From NCBI GenBank assembly GCA_002838205.1, contig CP017950.1, positions 310,001-374,000 of the forward strand: a DNA stretch of 64,000 nucleotides, read 5' to 3'. Both the position numbers and the translations under genes were made by a program. The first letter of the stretch is position 1. Each line of letters starts with the position of its first letter. Shown piece after piece: positions 31,758 through 40,950 of this stretch. This stretch comes from Tenericutes bacterium MZ-XQ. GTDB taxonomy: Bacteria > Bacillota_I > Bacilli_A > Acholeplasmatales > Acholeplasmataceae. The notes beneath the pieces are model-generated. The model had not been told where the DNA came from and did not search any database. It worked only from the letters and a program-made list of their open reading frames with translations.

Positions 31758-32804
31758 ATGAAAAAGACACTAATCATCACATTTTCGATCATTTTGGTTT
31801 TTGTAGTCATATCTGCGATTGCTACAAAAATCATTTATGATCAATCATTTCCAAGATTTGAGAGGCATGACACTTCAATCAATGCATATGTAAGATATGA
31901 AGACTTAGAGGGTTCATATCCAAGAGAAGTCGTAGAGTTTAAATCTCAAGAAAATACTCTGAAAGGATATATCTATCTTCAAGATAACTCACATGGACTT
32001 ATCGTCATCGCGCATGGTTTAGGTGGAGGTGCAGATAGTTACTTATCATATATGAAGTGGTTTTATGACCAAGGATGGTCAATTTTTATGTATGATGCTA
32101 CTGGCAGTTTTGATAGTGAAGGTGAAGGTACAAAAGGTTTTCCACAATCGATTATAGATATTGATCATGCACTTAAATACATCAAAACAAATGAATCACT
32201 TAACACACTTGATATTGTCTTGTTTGGACATAGTTGGGGTGGATATGCAGTAGTCAATGCACTTCATTTACACGACAACATCAAAGCAGTTGTAAGCATT
32301 GCTGCACCAAGTAAAGCTGATGACTTTGTGACATCACAAATCAAAAACATGGTAGGATTTCTTGCATATACGCAAAAACCATTTGTTCAAATCTATCAAA
32401 ATATATTATTTAAAGAGTATGCAAATCTTGATGGTATCAAAGCAATCAACGGTTATGCTGGGCCTGTGATGATCATTCAAGGAAAAAACGATGAAATGGT
32501 TACTTATGATAAATCATCGATTTATGCTCAAAAAGATGAGATTACATCTGATCATGTAATTTATAAACTCATAGAGGATGAAAAAAGAAGCGGACATGAT
32601 AACTTATTTCGATCTGATGACGCTATTAACTATATAGAGCAAATCAATGTAACCTATAGAGCTTTATTTGATCAATATGATGGAGAAATTCCATATGAAA
32701 TCAAACAAGATTTCTATAATGGTGTCGATCGTTTTCAAGTTCAAGAGTTAAATGAATCTTTGATGATGGATATCAATCAATTCTATTTAGATAGTATTAA
32801 ATAA
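31758..32804 (+). CDS. Membrane-anchored alpha/beta-hydrolase
   Basis: A 348-residue protein with an N-terminal signal-anchor (5-25), then an alpha/beta-hydrolase: oxyanion segment HGLGGGADSY near 90, nucleophile elbow GHSWGG with Ser near 158, acid in NDEMVTYD near 244, and His in RSGHDNLF near 275. It probably hydrolyses an ester or peptide on the outer face of the membrane. AAGAGGTAAAA precedes the ATG. An IS3-type element sits immediately behind its stop. Confidence 0.85.
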   Translation: MKKTLIITFSIILVFVVISAIATKIIYDQSFPRFERHDTSINAYVRYEDLEGSYPREVVEFKSQENTLKGYIYLQDNSHGLIVIAHGLGGGADSYLSYMKWFYDQGWSIFMYDATGSFDSEGEGTKGFPQSIIDIDHALKYIKTNESLNTLDIVLFGHSWGGYAVVNALHLHDNIKAVVSIAAPSKADDFVTSQIKNMVGFLAYTQKPFVQIYQNILFKEYANLDGIKAINGYAGPVMIIQGKNDEMVTYDKSSIYAQKDEITSDHVIYKLIEDEKRSGHDNLFRSDDAINYIEQINVTYRALFDQYDGEIPYEIKQDFYNGVDRFQVQELNESLMMDINQFYLDSIK

Positions 32805-32852
32805 TAAAAAAAAGTCTACCGGAGGAAACTATTTGATTAAAACGGACAACTT

Positions 32853-32893
32853 AAAAAAAGGCTAGGACATAGTATAGTGTTCTAGCTTTTTTT
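32853..32893 (+). terminator. Hairpin terminator inside the left end of the IS3-type element
   Basis: AAAAAGGCTAG-GACA pairs with TGT-TCTAGCTTTTT, followed by a T run. It would block outside transcription from entering the transposase genes, a known self-protection feature of insertion sequences. Confidence 0.65.
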
Positions 32894-32922
32894 GTTAGAA
32901 TGAATATAAAGGAGTCGTTAGA

Positions 32923-33270
32923 ATGAATGAAAGAAAAACAAGAAAGCATCCATCGTATACAATTGATGAGAAAAACAAGATTGTAGAACTGTATTTAAGC
33001 AAAGAGAAAACACAGCGTCAAATACTTAGAAGTTTTGATATTGTTCATAGTCAATTAGATTTATGGGTAAAACAGTATCGAAAGCATGGCACTTGTGTAG
33101 ATCGTAGAGGAAAAGGTACGAAAAAAGATATACCAAACAAAGGTAGACCTAAGAAGCTTAACTTGGACATCATGAGTAAAGAAGAACTGTTAAAATATAT
33201 CAAAAGTGGTGAAGACATAAAAAAAGCGGTAGCCTACCTAAGAACGCGCGAGAAAAATACCAAGTCATAG
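32923..33270 (+). CDS. IS3-family transposase OrfA (HTH)
   Basis: A 115-residue protein with an N-terminal HTH domain (KNKIVELYLSKEKTQRQILR) that binds the element ends. AAAGGAGTCG precedes the ATG. Seven A residues at 33219-33225 followed by G (reading ATA AAA AAA GCG) form a -1 slippery site. Slipping there continues into the orfB frame and yields the OrfAB transposase. Confidence 0.9.
   Translation: MNERKTRKHPSYTIDEKNKIVELYLSKEKTQRQILRSFDIVHSQLDLWVKQYRKHGTCVDRRGKGTKKDIPNKGRPKKLNLDIMSKEELLKYIKSGEDIKKAVAYLRTREKNTKS
33219..33226 (+). promoter_or_regulatory. Programmed -1 frameshift site of the IS3-type element
   Basis: The A-AAA-AAA-G heptamer lies in the orfA frame. After slipping one base back, the frame reads without a stop (KKSGSLPKNAREKYQVIDQL...) into orfB, joining the two proteins. 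This is the usual IS3 strategy for making the fused transposase. Confidence 0.8.
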
Positions 33271-33308
33271 ACCAATTAAAGGATCGTTATTCTATCATCT
33301 ATCTCTGC

Positions 33309-34118
33309 ATGAGGATGTCATGTTCAAGAAGCGGTTACTATGAATGGATTCGCTTAGGTAGGCCAAAATATAAAGCGTTCAATGAATTGCTTAACCATCA
33401 GATTGTTAGTCTCTACCATAAAGATAAAAGATGGGGCATAGAAACAATTCAAATGAAATTAAAGAAAATACACGGCGTCTTTACCACGAAGAGCACCGTG
33501 TATCGATACATGAAACTGAATGGTATTCAGTCTATTATCAGACGAAAGAGAAAAAGATATAGCAAGGTCAACCATCATCGCATTCCTAATCTCCTTCAAA
33601 GAGATTTTACCACAAAAATGTCAAATCAAAAGTGGAGTATAGATGTTTCTTATTTGCCCACAACACAAGGAACCATCTATTTGTGTGCGATAAAAGATCT
33701 CTATGATAAATATATTGTCAGTTACAAAGTTTCCGAAAGAAATGATTTGAAACTAGTCATGGATACTTTAAAACAAGCAACAAGAACCGTACCCAGAAAT
33801 TATCGCAAAGGATTAATACTGCATTCTGATCAAGGTACCGCATTTGTTGGACAAACTTACCATAGGTGGTTGAAAAGACATTGGATAAAACATAGTGTAT
33901 CAGCAAAAGGCAGCTGCGTAGATAATTGTCCAATAGAATCTTTCTTCAGTCAATTTAAAAGTGAATGTATGCATCTTCATCATCAAATCACAATAAAACA
34001 AATGAAAACACTTGTCGATTCTTACATCACATATTACAATGAAGATAGACAAAGTAAAATAATAAAAGAGTTGACACCTCTACAATTGAGAATGTCAACT
34101 CTTCCTAGCCTTTTTTAA
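33309..34118 (+). CDS. IS3-family transposase OrfB (DDE integrase core)
   Basis: 269 residues from the first ATG, but the frame is open from the slippery site at 33219. N-terminal HTH_21-like segment (RSGYYEW...), then the rve domain with the DDE triad: SIDVSYLP, LHSDQGTAF, and the Glu in CPIESFFSQFKSE. The gene appears intact. It is probably made mainly as the OrfAB fusion. It ends 41 bases before the right inverted repeat end. Confidence 0.92.
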   Translation: MRMSCSRSGYYEWIRLGRPKYKAFNELLNHQIVSLYHKDKRWGIETIQMKLKKIHGVFTTKSTVYRYMKLNGIQSIIRRKRKRYSKVNHHRIPNLLQRDFTTKMSNQKWSIDVSYLPTTQGTIYLCAIKDLYDKYIVSYKVSERNDLKLVMDTLKQATRTVPRNYRKGLILHSDQGTAFVGQTYHRWLKRHWIKHSVSAKGSCVDNCPIESFFSQFKSECMHLHHQITIKQMKTLVDSYITYYNEDRQSKIIKELTPLQLRMSTLPSLF

Positions 34119-34172
34119 TTACTGTCCATATTTAGCAAACAGTTTCGAGTAGACTTTTTATTTTTGAAATTA

Positions 34173-34607
34173 TTATCTAATTGTTGCAGAAAGCATCCAA
34201 ACGTGTTTTTCAAAACTTGACATTGTACCGATAACTAAGTCAGCAGTAACTTCATCGCCTAAACTTTGAGCAATTTCTAGAACTTCTTTTAATTCAGCAT
34301 GGATTAATTTGATGTCATCTAAAACATGTTTAACCATATCCATAGCATCTTCTTTACCACTAGCTTCTTTTAATGAAGTAGCTTCTAAATATGCCTTCAT
34401 GTTTGATAGTGGCTTGCCACCAATCATTAATAATCTTTCAGCAAATGCATCATATAACTCGTTCATTTCGTCATATAAGCCTTCGAATTTTTCATGTAAT
34501 TGATAAAATTGTGGTCCTTCTACATACCAATGATAGTGATGTAGTTTCGTAAAAAATACACTTAAGTTTGCAACTTGTTTGTTTAAAACCTTATAAAGTT
34601 TTTCCAT
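34173..34607 (-). CDS. dps: Dps/ferritin-like DNA-protecting protein
   Basis: A 144-residue four-helix protein with the Dps ferroxidase residues in LHHYHWYVEGPQFYQLHEKFEGLYDE, here split: HHYHWYVEGPQF and HEKFEGLYDEMNE. Dps assembles dodecamers that oxidise and store iron and protect against peroxide. AAAGGTGTAAAC lies before the ATG. It is convergent with the IS3-type element, which inserted about 14 bases beyond its stop. A PerR-like control is possible but no clear box was confirmed. Confidence 0.93.
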   Translation of the reverse strand: MEKLYKVLNKQVANLSVFFTKLHHYHWYVEGPQFYQLHEKFEGLYDEMNELYDAFAERLLMIGGKPLSNMKAYLEATSLKEASGKEDAMDMVKHVLDDIKLIHAELKEVLEIAQSLGDEVTADLVIGTMSSFEKHVWMLSATIR

Positions 34608-34643
34608 AATAAGTTTACACCTTTCCTTTCTTTATCTATATAA

Positions 34644-34672
34644 ATTATAACACTATTTATAATAAATAACAA
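34644..34672 (-). promoter_or_regulatory. dps promoter
   Basis: On the minus strand: TTGTTA, 17-base spacer, TATAAT, about 37 bases before the dps ATG. Confidence 0.7.
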
Positions 34673-34741
34673 ACCATGTGCTCTATCTTTTCTAGTAGAA
34701 AAAAAACTAAATTTATGGTAATATAATTAGCAGGTGATAAT

Positions 34742-35809
34742 ATGTTTGATAGACTAAAATTGATAGAAAAACAATATAAAGAGATACAAGATAAATTAGC
34801 GAGCGGCACTTTAGAAGTTAAAGAAATGACAGGACTTCTAAAAGAGTCTGCCAGTATTCAAGAAACTGTAGAAACTTTTCAAACCTATCAAGAAAAAGAA
34901 AATGAATTAAATGATTTAAAAGAAATGCTCGAGTTAGAAGAAGATGATGATCTTATTCAAATGGCAGAAAAAGAAATCGAAAAACTTGAAGCATTTTTAG
35001 AAAAAACCGAAGAGCGATTGAAAATTTTACTACTTCCAAAAGATCCTAATGATGATAAAAACGTTATTTTTGAAATCAAAGGGGCTGCTGGTGGTGATGA
35101 AGGTAATATCTTTGCAGGTGATTTATTTAGAATGTATACAAAATATGCTGAATCAAAAAACTGGAAGATTGAAATCTTAAATGCTATGGAAGGTGCAATG
35201 GGTGGTTATACATCCATTGAATTTATGATATCTGGTAAACTTGTGTATTCATTTATGAAATATGAATCAGGCACACACCGTGTGCAAAGAGTACCAGAAA
35301 CAGAATCTCAAGGTCGAATCCATACCTCAACAGCAACCGTTCTTGTTATGCCAGAAGCCGAAGAAGTTGAAGTTGATATTAGTTGGAATGATATCCGTTT
35401 TGATACATTTAACTCAAGTGGTCCAGGTGGACAATCTGTGAATACTACAAAATCAGCCGTAAGACTTACACACATTCCAACAGGGATTGCTGTAAGTTGT
35501 CAAGAAGGTAAATCTCAACACGAAAACAAGGATAAAGCATTTAGATTACTTAAAACAAGAATCTATGATCAATTCTTAGCTGAACAAGCAGCAAAAGAAG
35601 ATGCAGAAAGACAAGCGTTAGTTGGTAGAGGCGATAGAAGCGAGAAGATTAGAACCTATAATTACCCTCAAAATAGAGTTTCTGACCATCGTATTGGCTT
35701 AACGCTACAAAGACTAGATGCAATTATGGAAGGGCGCTTAGATTTGATTTTAGAGCCATTATTAAATGAATTTCAAAAACGTCAATTAACTGGAGAATTA
35801 ACTAAGTGA
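34742..35809 (+). CDS. prfA: Peptide chain release factor 1
   Basis: A 355-residue protein of RF1 length. It has the catalytic GGQ loop (SSGPGGQSVN near 228) and the upstream GTHRVQRVPETESQGRIHTS decoding-domain segment. RF1 reads UAA and UAG. It ends in TGA, one sign that UGA is a stop here, read by an RF2 elsewhere. AGGTGATAAT precedes the ATG, with TATAAT at 34722-34727. It overlaps prmC by four bases. Confidence 0.97.
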   Translation: MFDRLKLIEKQYKEIQDKLASGTLEVKEMTGLLKESASIQETVETFQTYQEKENELNDLKEMLELEEDDDLIQMAEKEIEKLEAFLEKTEERLKILLLPKDPNDDKNVIFEIKGAAGGDEGNIFAGDLFRMYTKYAESKNWKIEILNAMEGAMGGYTSIEFMISGKLVYSFMKYESGTHRVQRVPETESQGRIHTSTATVLVMPEAEEVEVDISWNDIRFDTFNSSGPGGQSVNTTKSAVRLTHIPTGIAVSCQEGKSQHENKDKAFRLLKTRIYDQFLAEQAAKEDAERQALVGRGDRSEKIRTYNYPQNRVSDHRIGLTLQRLDAIMEGRLDLILEPLLNEFQKRQLTGELTK

Positions 35810-36654
35810 CATATGAAAAACTCTTAAGGTTTTCTGAAAAGGAAGCGTTAAAATATGATAAAGAAGTAGAAGCTGTCAAGCTTCTTTTAATGGAACTTTC
35901 TGGACTTGATCCACATGAGTTCTTTTTAAACTTGAAAACAGATGTTGACCAAAAGTTTTATGACTTTTTTATAGATAAGTTGTATAAATATTTAAAAGAA
36001 GATATACCAGTTCAACACTTGATTGGTTATTCTTATTTTTATGGATATAAATTTAATGTATCACATGATGTTTTAATTCCTAGAAGTGAAACTGAACAGC
36101 TTGTAGAAGAAGTCTTATACTTATATGATGACTACTTTGAAGGTAAAGATGTTAAAGTGCTAGACTTAGGTACGGGTAGTGGTTGTATTGGTGTAACTTT
36201 ATCATTAGAAGAAAAGCATATGGATGTCACCATTAGTGACATTAGTTTAAAGGCTTTAGAAGTTGCTAAAAGCAACATCAAAAAATTAGGATCAGACGAT
36301 AAATATCTCCATAGTGATTTATTTGATAACATCACAGGAGTATTTGATATCATCGTGTCAAATCCACCTTATATTCCTAATGAAGAAGCGTTAGAAAATA
36401 TTGTAAAAAAAGAACCAAATGTCGCACTTTTTGGTGGTGTTTTAGGTACTGATTTTTATGAAAAAATATTAGAAAACATTAAGCCTTTTTTAAAGAAAAA
36501 AGCTTTGATCGCATTTGAACATGGGTATCTACAAAAAGAAGATATCAAAACATTTGTAGAAACATATTTACCAGAAGCAATCATCTTGCAAAAAAAGGAT
36601 TTGCAACAAAAAGATAGATTTACTTTTATTGGTTTAGGAGGTGTTTTATCATGA
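35806..36654 (+). CDS. prmC: Release factor glutamine methyltransferase PrmC
   Basis: A 282-residue protein starting at a GTG that overlaps the prfA stop (GTGA). The N-terminal helical domain is followed by an AdoMet-binding domain with LDLGTGSGCIGV near 122 and the NPPY catalytic motif (SNPPYIPNEE near 186). It methylates the Gln of the GGQ loop in release factors, in keeping with its coupling to prfA. It overlaps the next gene by four bases. Confidence 0.96.
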   Translation: MTYEKLLRFSEKEALKYDKEVEAVKLLLMELSGLDPHEFFLNLKTDVDQKFYDFFIDKLYKYLKEDIPVQHLIGYSYFYGYKFNVSHDVLIPRSETEQLVEEVLYLYDDYFEGKDVKVLDLGTGSGCIGVTLSLEEKHMDVTISDISLKALEVAKSNIKKLGSDDKYLHSDLFDNITGVFDIIVSNPPYIPNEEALENIVKKEPNVALFGGVLGTDFYEKILENIKPFLKKKALIAFEHGYLQKEDIKTFVETYLPEAIILQKKDLQQKDRFTFIGLGGVLS

Positions 36655-37220
36655 TGTATGAAGGTGATTTAATCATATTACCTACAGATACTGTTTATGG
36701 TCTAGCTGCGAAGTTATACGATGAAAAAGCATTAGACAAAATCTATAAAATTAAAGGTAAAAAACAATCAAAACAGATTCCTGTTTTAATCTCTTCGGTC
36801 GACCAACTCAAAGATATTTGCATCATGAGTAAGTTCTCGTTGGAACTCATGAAAAAATACTGGCCTGGAGCACTGACTATGGTTTTAAAAACTACACCAG
36901 AATACTTTGAAAAAACAAAGGAAGAAACATTAGCTGTACGTATGCCTAAACATCCAGTTGCTTTAAAACTTTTAGATACTTATGGTCCTTTAAAGGTTAC
37001 GAGTTTAACTGATGAAGAAGGTAAGCCTATTGAAAGCATTAGACTTATTGAAAAAAACTTCAAAGCTAAAGTTAAAGATATTTATCCTCAAGGGCATATC
37101 CCAAAAAGCGATATTTCATCAACAGTTATTGATTTGACATCTAGATCGATTAAATTGATCAGAAAGGGTGAAATCACCCTAGAAGATATAGAGGCTTTTA
37201 AAGACAGTCTTAAGCGATGA
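36651..37220 (+). CDS. tsaC: Threonylcarbamoyl-AMP synthase (TsaC/Sua5 family)
   Basis: A 189-residue YrdC domain (LPTDTVYGLAAK near 10, KIKGKKQSKQIPVLIS near 36, LAVRMPKHP near 97) without the extra Sua5 C-terminal domain, hence TsaC-like. It makes threonylcarbamoyl-AMP for the t6A37 modification of ANN-decoding tRNAs. The start overlaps prmC, giving a prfA-prmC-tsaC operon, a common arrangement. A terminator follows. Confidence 0.93.
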   Translation: MMYEGDLIILPTDTVYGLAAKLYDEKALDKIYKIKGKKQSKQIPVLISSVDQLKDICIMSKFSLELMKKYWPGALTMVLKTTPEYFEKTKEETLAVRMPKHPVALKLLDTYGPLKVTSLTDEEGKPIESIRLIEKNFKAKVKDIYPQGHIPKSDISSTVIDLTSRSIKLIRKGEITLEDIEAFKDSLKR

Positions 37221-37254
37221 TAACATTTTCATTGTTAAAAACGACAACATTATC

Positions 37255-37284
37255 AAAAAGTTCCATGTTTATGGGACTTTTTTT
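37255..37284 (+). terminator. Terminator of prfA-prmC-tsaC
   Basis: AAAAAGTTCCAT-GTTT-ATGGGACTTTTTTT, a 12-bp stem with one wobble and a T run. Confidence 0.8.
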
Positions 37285-37340
37285 ATATAAAAATATAAAA
37301 AATGATATATAATATAAAAGGTTATGAAATGAGGAAAAAT

Positions 37341-39158
37341 ATGAAAATAAGAAATATAGCAATTATCGCACACGTTGATCATGGTAAAACAACACTGGTT
37401 AATCAACTTTTAAAAGAAAGTGAAAAATATGACATGCATCAAGTGTTAAACGACCGTGTTTTAGATAGTAACGATATTGAAAGAGAACGTGGGATTACGA
37501 TTCTTGCAAAAAATACAGCGATTATTTATAAGGATTATCGCATTAATATCTTAGATACACCAGGACATGCAGATTTTGGTGGAGAAGTTGAACGCATCAT
37601 GCATATGGTTGATGGTGTGCTTTTACTTGTAGATGCTTATGAAGGTGTTATGCCACAAACAAGATTTGTTTTAAAAAAGGCTTTAGAAGCTAAATTATTA
37701 CCGATTGTTGTTGTCAATAAAATTGACCGTCAATTTGCTGACATCAGTCGTACAGTCAATGAAGTTTATGACTTATTTATCGATTTAGGTGCGGATGAAC
37801 ATCAATTAGAGTTCCCAGTTTTATATGCGTCAGGTTTGCAGGGGTTAGCAAGTTATGAACCAATCTTACAGGCACATATTCGTATGGAACCTATTTTAGA
37901 TACCATCATCAAAGAGATACCAGAACCTAACCAAGATACAACAACACCATTTTTATTTCAACCAGCATTAATTGATTATAATGACTATGTTGGTCGTATG
38001 GGTATTGGTAAGATATACCAAGGACAAGTATCGGTAAATGATACAATCAATTGTTTAAGATTAGATGATACAATCATTGAGTTTAGAGTTCAAAAAATCT
38101 TCCAATCTATGGGATTAGAAAAAGTTGAAGTTGATACAGCATATGCTGGAGATATTGTCTCTATTGCAGGACTTCCAGATGTTCATGTAGGAGAAACCTT
38201 TACAGAGCTTGGACATCATCAACCACTACCACATTTGCATATCGATGAACCAACCGTGCAAATGACTTTCTTAACAAATAACTCGCCTTTTGCAGGTCAA
38301 GAAGGTAAACATGTAACAGCTTCAAAAATAGAAGATCGTCTATTTAAAGAAACACAAAAAGATGTCAGTTTAAAAGCAAATCGTATTGGTAATACCGAAC
38401 AATGGATTGTCTCTGGTAGAGGAGAACTTCATTTAGGTATTTTGATTGAAAATATGAGAAGAGAAGGTTTTGAATTTCAAGTTTCAAGACCAAGAGTTAT
38501 TGTTAAAGAAATTGATGGTATTAATCATGAACCATACGAAGAAGTTCAAATCGATTGTCCTCAAGAATCGATGGGTACAGTCATTGAAATGATGGGAGAT
38601 CGTAAAGGTGAGTTGGTATCCATGAATCAGCTTGGAGATTATGCACGTATCCAGTACATCATGCCATCAAGAGGACTCATCGGATTTATGACACAATTTT
38701 TAACCGCAACCAAAGGTTACGGTATTTTATCACACATCTTCTTAGACTACCGTCCGATGGTTTATGAAACAGTAGGTAACAGAAGAAGTGGATCATTAGT
38801 TTCTCTAAATCAAGGTATGACAACTGCTTATGCGATTGGTAGACTTGAAGATAGAGGTATTATGTTTGTTGAACCACGAGAAAAAGTATACGAAGGTATG
38901 ATTATTGGAGAAGCCAATAAAGATAGTGATATGGTTGTAAATGTGACGCAAGAAAAGCAGTTATCAAACATGAGATCTGCTGGTAAAGATTCAACAGTCG
39001 TCTTAAAAAAACCTAAACAAATGAACCTTGAGGCATGTCTTGCATACATCAACGATGATGAGCTTATAGAGATCACACCAAAGACGATTCGCTTAAGAAA
39101 ACAGATTTTGAAAGCAAACGAAAGAAAAAAAGCGTCTTACGGTACTACTAAAGCTTAA
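37341..39158 (+). CDS. typA: Ribosome-associated GTPase TypA/BipA
   Basis: 605 residues from the ATG at 37341, the usual family length. An upstream ATG at 37302 precedes the likely transcription start (TATAAT at 37308-37313), and GAGG lies six bases before 37341. GTPase motifs: AHVDHGKTT, DTPGHADFGGEVERI, NKID; then domain II, two EF-G-like domains and the BipA-specific C-terminus. It binds ribosomes under stress and aids 50S assembly in cold. Monocistronic. Confidence 0.96.
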   Translation: MKIRNIAIIAHVDHGKTTLVNQLLKESEKYDMHQVLNDRVLDSNDIERERGITILAKNTAIIYKDYRINILDTPGHADFGGEVERIMHMVDGVLLLVDAYEGVMPQTRFVLKKALEAKLLPIVVVNKIDRQFADISRTVNEVYDLFIDLGADEHQLEFPVLYASGLQGLASYEPILQAHIRMEPILDTIIKEIPEPNQDTTTPFLFQPALIDYNDYVGRMGIGKIYQGQVSVNDTINCLRLDDTIIEFRVQKIFQSMGLEKVEVDTAYAGDIVSIAGLPDVHVGETFTELGHHQPLPHLHIDEPTVQMTFLTNNSPFAGQEGKHVTASKIEDRLFKETQKDVSLKANRIGNTEQWIVSGRGELHLGILIENMRREGFEFQVSRPRVIVKEIDGINHEPYEEVQIDCPQESMGTVIEMMGDRKGELVSMNQLGDYARIQYIMPSRGLIGFMTQFLTATKGYGILSHIFLDYRPMVYETVGNRRSGSLVSLNQGMTTAYAIGRLEDRGIMFVEPREKVYEGMIIGEANKDSDMVVNVTQEKQLSNMRSAGKDSTVVLKKPKQMNLEACLAYINDDELIEITPKTIRLRKQILKANERKKASYGTTKA

Positions 39159-39243
39159 CAACTTATGTGATTTCATCGTTTTTAAAAGGATATAACATAT
39201 ATTATGTTATAATATATATTGAGTCAAAACTAAGGAGGTTTCT

Positions 39244-39690
39244 ATGAAAATAGCCATTGGCAGTGATCATGGAGGATATGAATTAAAAGAATTTTTAAAG
39301 TCATATTTCAAAGAAAATAACGTAGCATTTGATGATTATGGAACTGATTCTGATCAGTCCGTAGATTATCCTGATTTTGGAAAAAAAGTTGCACATGCAG
39401 TCTTATCAAACGCTTATGATTTTGGGATTGTCATTTGTGGAACAGGTATTGGTATATCGATTGCAGCGAATAAAGTTAAAGGCATTAGAGCAGCGCTCGT
39501 CTATAACGAAGAAACTGCAAGACTTGCTAAAGAACACAATAACGCAAACATTATTGCGCTTGGTGGAAGAACAACATCAAATGATGAAGCAGTTAACATT
39601 GTAAATGCTTATATGAAAGCAGTCTTCGAAGAAAGACATCAAAAAAGATTAGATAAAATTAGCGAAATCGAGGGTGCTTCACATGAGTAA
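39244..39690 (+). CDS. rpiB: Ribose-5-phosphate isomerase B
   Basis: A 148-residue RpiB/LacAB-type protein: [14 protein letters not shown] at the start, [10 protein letters not shown] near 43, and the [20 protein letters not shown] active-site loop near 66. It interconverts ribulose-5-P and ribose-5-P. AAGGAGG precedes the ATG, with an extended -10 TGTTATAAT at 39208-39213. It is the first gene of a long run (rpiB-upp-atp) and overlaps upp by eight bases. Confidence 0.95.
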   Translation: MKIAIGSDHGGYELKEFLKSYFKENNVAFDDYGTDSDQSVDYPDFGKKVAHAVLSNAYDFGIVICGTGIGISIAANKVKGIRAALVYNEETARLAKEHNNANIIALGGRTTSNDEAVNIVNAYMKAVFEERHQKRLDKISEIEGASHE

Positions 39691-40309
39691 ATTAGTTGTA
39701 TTAAATCATCCTTTAATTGACCATAAGATGGCAAGAATTAGAGACAAGAACACTGGTACAAAAGAGTTTAGAGAATCAGTTTCAGAAGTTGGTGGACTCA
39801 TCACTTATGAAATTACAAGAGATTTTCAAACCGTAGAAAAGAAGATTGAAACACCGATTTGTGAAATGACTGCAAAAGAGTTAGAAAAACAAATCGTGAT
39901 TGTTCCAATTTTAAGAGCTGGTTTAGGTATGGTTGAAGGCATTCATAATATCATCCCTACAGCTAAAATTGGTCATATCGGTCTTTATAGAGATGAAGAA
40001 AGTTTAGAACCTCAAGTGTATTATGCGAAATTTCCTGAAGTCATCAAAGATAGTGTTGTATTAGTTGTAGACCCTATGCTTGCAACTGGTGGTTCAGCAT
40101 CTAAAGCCATTGAAATTATAAAAAAGACAGGCGCAACCGATATCAGATATGTTGGTCTTGTTGGATGTCCTGAAGGTGTTAAACGCATTCAAGAGGATCA
40201 TCCAGATGTTCCAATTTATTTAGCAGCAATGGACTCTCATTTAAATGAAGTCGGTTATATTGTTCCTGGTCTTGGAGATTGTGGGGATCGTTTGTTTGGA
40301 ACGAAATAA
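39683..40309 (+). CDS. upp: Uracil phosphoribosyltransferase
   Basis: 208 residues from the ATG at 39683, which lies inside the rpiB stop region. The PRPP-binding loop is [11 protein letters not shown] near 129, with [10 protein letters not shown] near 77 and the C-terminal uracil-binding [12 protein letters not shown]. It salvages uracil to UMP. Location directly before the ATP synthase genes is common in Firmicutes. Confidence 0.96.
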   Translation: MSKLVVLNHPLIDHKMARIRDKNTGTKEFRESVSEVGGLITYEITRDFQTVEKKIETPICEMTAKELEKQIVIVPILRAGLGMVEGIHNIIPTAKIGHIGLYRDEESLEPQVYYAKFPEVIKDSVVLVVDPMLATGGSASKAIEIIKKTGATDIRYVGLVGCPEGVKRIQEDHPDVPIYLAAMDSHLNEVGYIVPGLGDCGDRLFGTK

Positions 40310-40331
40310 ATTTGAAAAAAGAAGAAGAATC

Positions 40332-40544
40332 ATGATGACTTATACAATCGTCATGCAACTCATCTTCTCTGTGATTGGATTATCTGTATTAGGGATATAT
40401 ATCGGAAGAAAACTAGATCCTGAAGGCGATTTAGCTACTTATTTAGCAGCTTTAGGATTGTTTTTAGGAGTTTTTGTCGGATTTATGACTTTATTACAAT
40501 TTATAAAAAGTGAGGAAAGATATGAAAGACGTAAGCGTCATTAA
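40332..40544 (+). CDS. AtpZ/AtpI-like small membrane protein
   Basis: 70 residues from the ATG at 40332, with two hydrophobic helices (about 4-22 and 35-58) and an IGRKLDPEGD turn, the pattern of AtpZ. AtpZ assists ion handling or assembly next to F1Fo operons. The frame extends upstream inside upp but without a ribosome-binding site; the start used has only a purine-rich GAAGAAGAA. It overlaps the next gene by about 23 bases. Confidence 0.75.
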   Translation: MMTYTIVMQLIFSVIGLSVLGIYIGRKLDPEGDLATYLAALGLFLGVFVGFMTLLQFIKSEERYERRKRH

Positions 40545-40950
40545 TTTAATCGCACTTGGATATTCACTATGTCTGGCTTTGGTATCATTCATCTTTTTTA
40601 GAGAATATGCTGTATGGGCCGTCTTAGGTAGTGCAACAGCACTATTTAACCATTCATTAACGATTAGACTAACCAAGCAAAAATTTAATCCTGTGAAACT
40701 CGCTTACCATTTGGTGCTAAGATTTGTAATGTATGTCATCATGATTGCATTTGCATATTTTGATCAAAGAGCAAACGGCACAGATGAACTTACAAGAGTA
40801 TTTATCTTTTTACTTTTAGGTTTCTCATCGATTAGAATCGGTATATTGATTTATGCAACGCCACCGTTTAAAGCACACAGGTTAAAAGATGATACTGATA
40901 ATATTGTGCCTTATGATGATGAAGAGGAGGATGATGAAGATGATCGATAA
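40522..40950 (+). CDS. AtpI-like ATP synthase accessory protein
   Basis: 142 residues from the ATG at 40522 (TGAGGAAAG upstream). Four hydrophobic helices (about 8-25, 30-48, 66-84 and 95-112) are followed by a very acidic tail (DDEEEDDEDD). Size and position match AtpI, which helps c-ring assembly. The acidic C-terminus is unusual, and its codons also carry the AGGAGG used by atpB, so the tail partly reflects that overlap. Confidence 0.7.
   Translation: MKDVSVINLIALGYSLCLALVSFIFFREYAVWAVLGSATALFNHSLTIRLTKQKFNPVKLAYHLVLRFVMYVIMIAFAYFDQRANGTDELTRVFIFLLLGFSSIRIGILIYATPPFKAHRLKDDTDNIVPYDDEEEDDEDDR

Larger units (their letters stand above)
32808..34159 (+). mobile_element. IS3-family (IS150-like) insertion element
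   Basis: About 1.35 kb with orfA and orfB in overlapping -1 frames. The ends are imperfect inverted repeats of some 55 bp: left AAAAAGTCTACCGGAGGAAA and onward, right the complement of AAAAAGTCTACTCGAAACTG and onward. Both arms include AAAAAAGGCTAGGA. It lies between the alpha/beta-hydrolase and dps. No target duplication could be made out with certainty. Confidence 0.85.

Noticed and set aside
34608-34672. PerR box in front of dps
   Set aside because: The region is rich in TTATAA-like words, but no copy matches the 15-bp Per box well enough to separate it from AT-rich background.
34742-35809. Mycoplasma genetic code (UGA = Trp)
   Set aside because: Several genes end naturally at TGA with correct family length and normal overlaps (prfA/prmC, csoR/cueP, engB/degV), and Trp is encoded by TGG throughout. 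The standard code fits.
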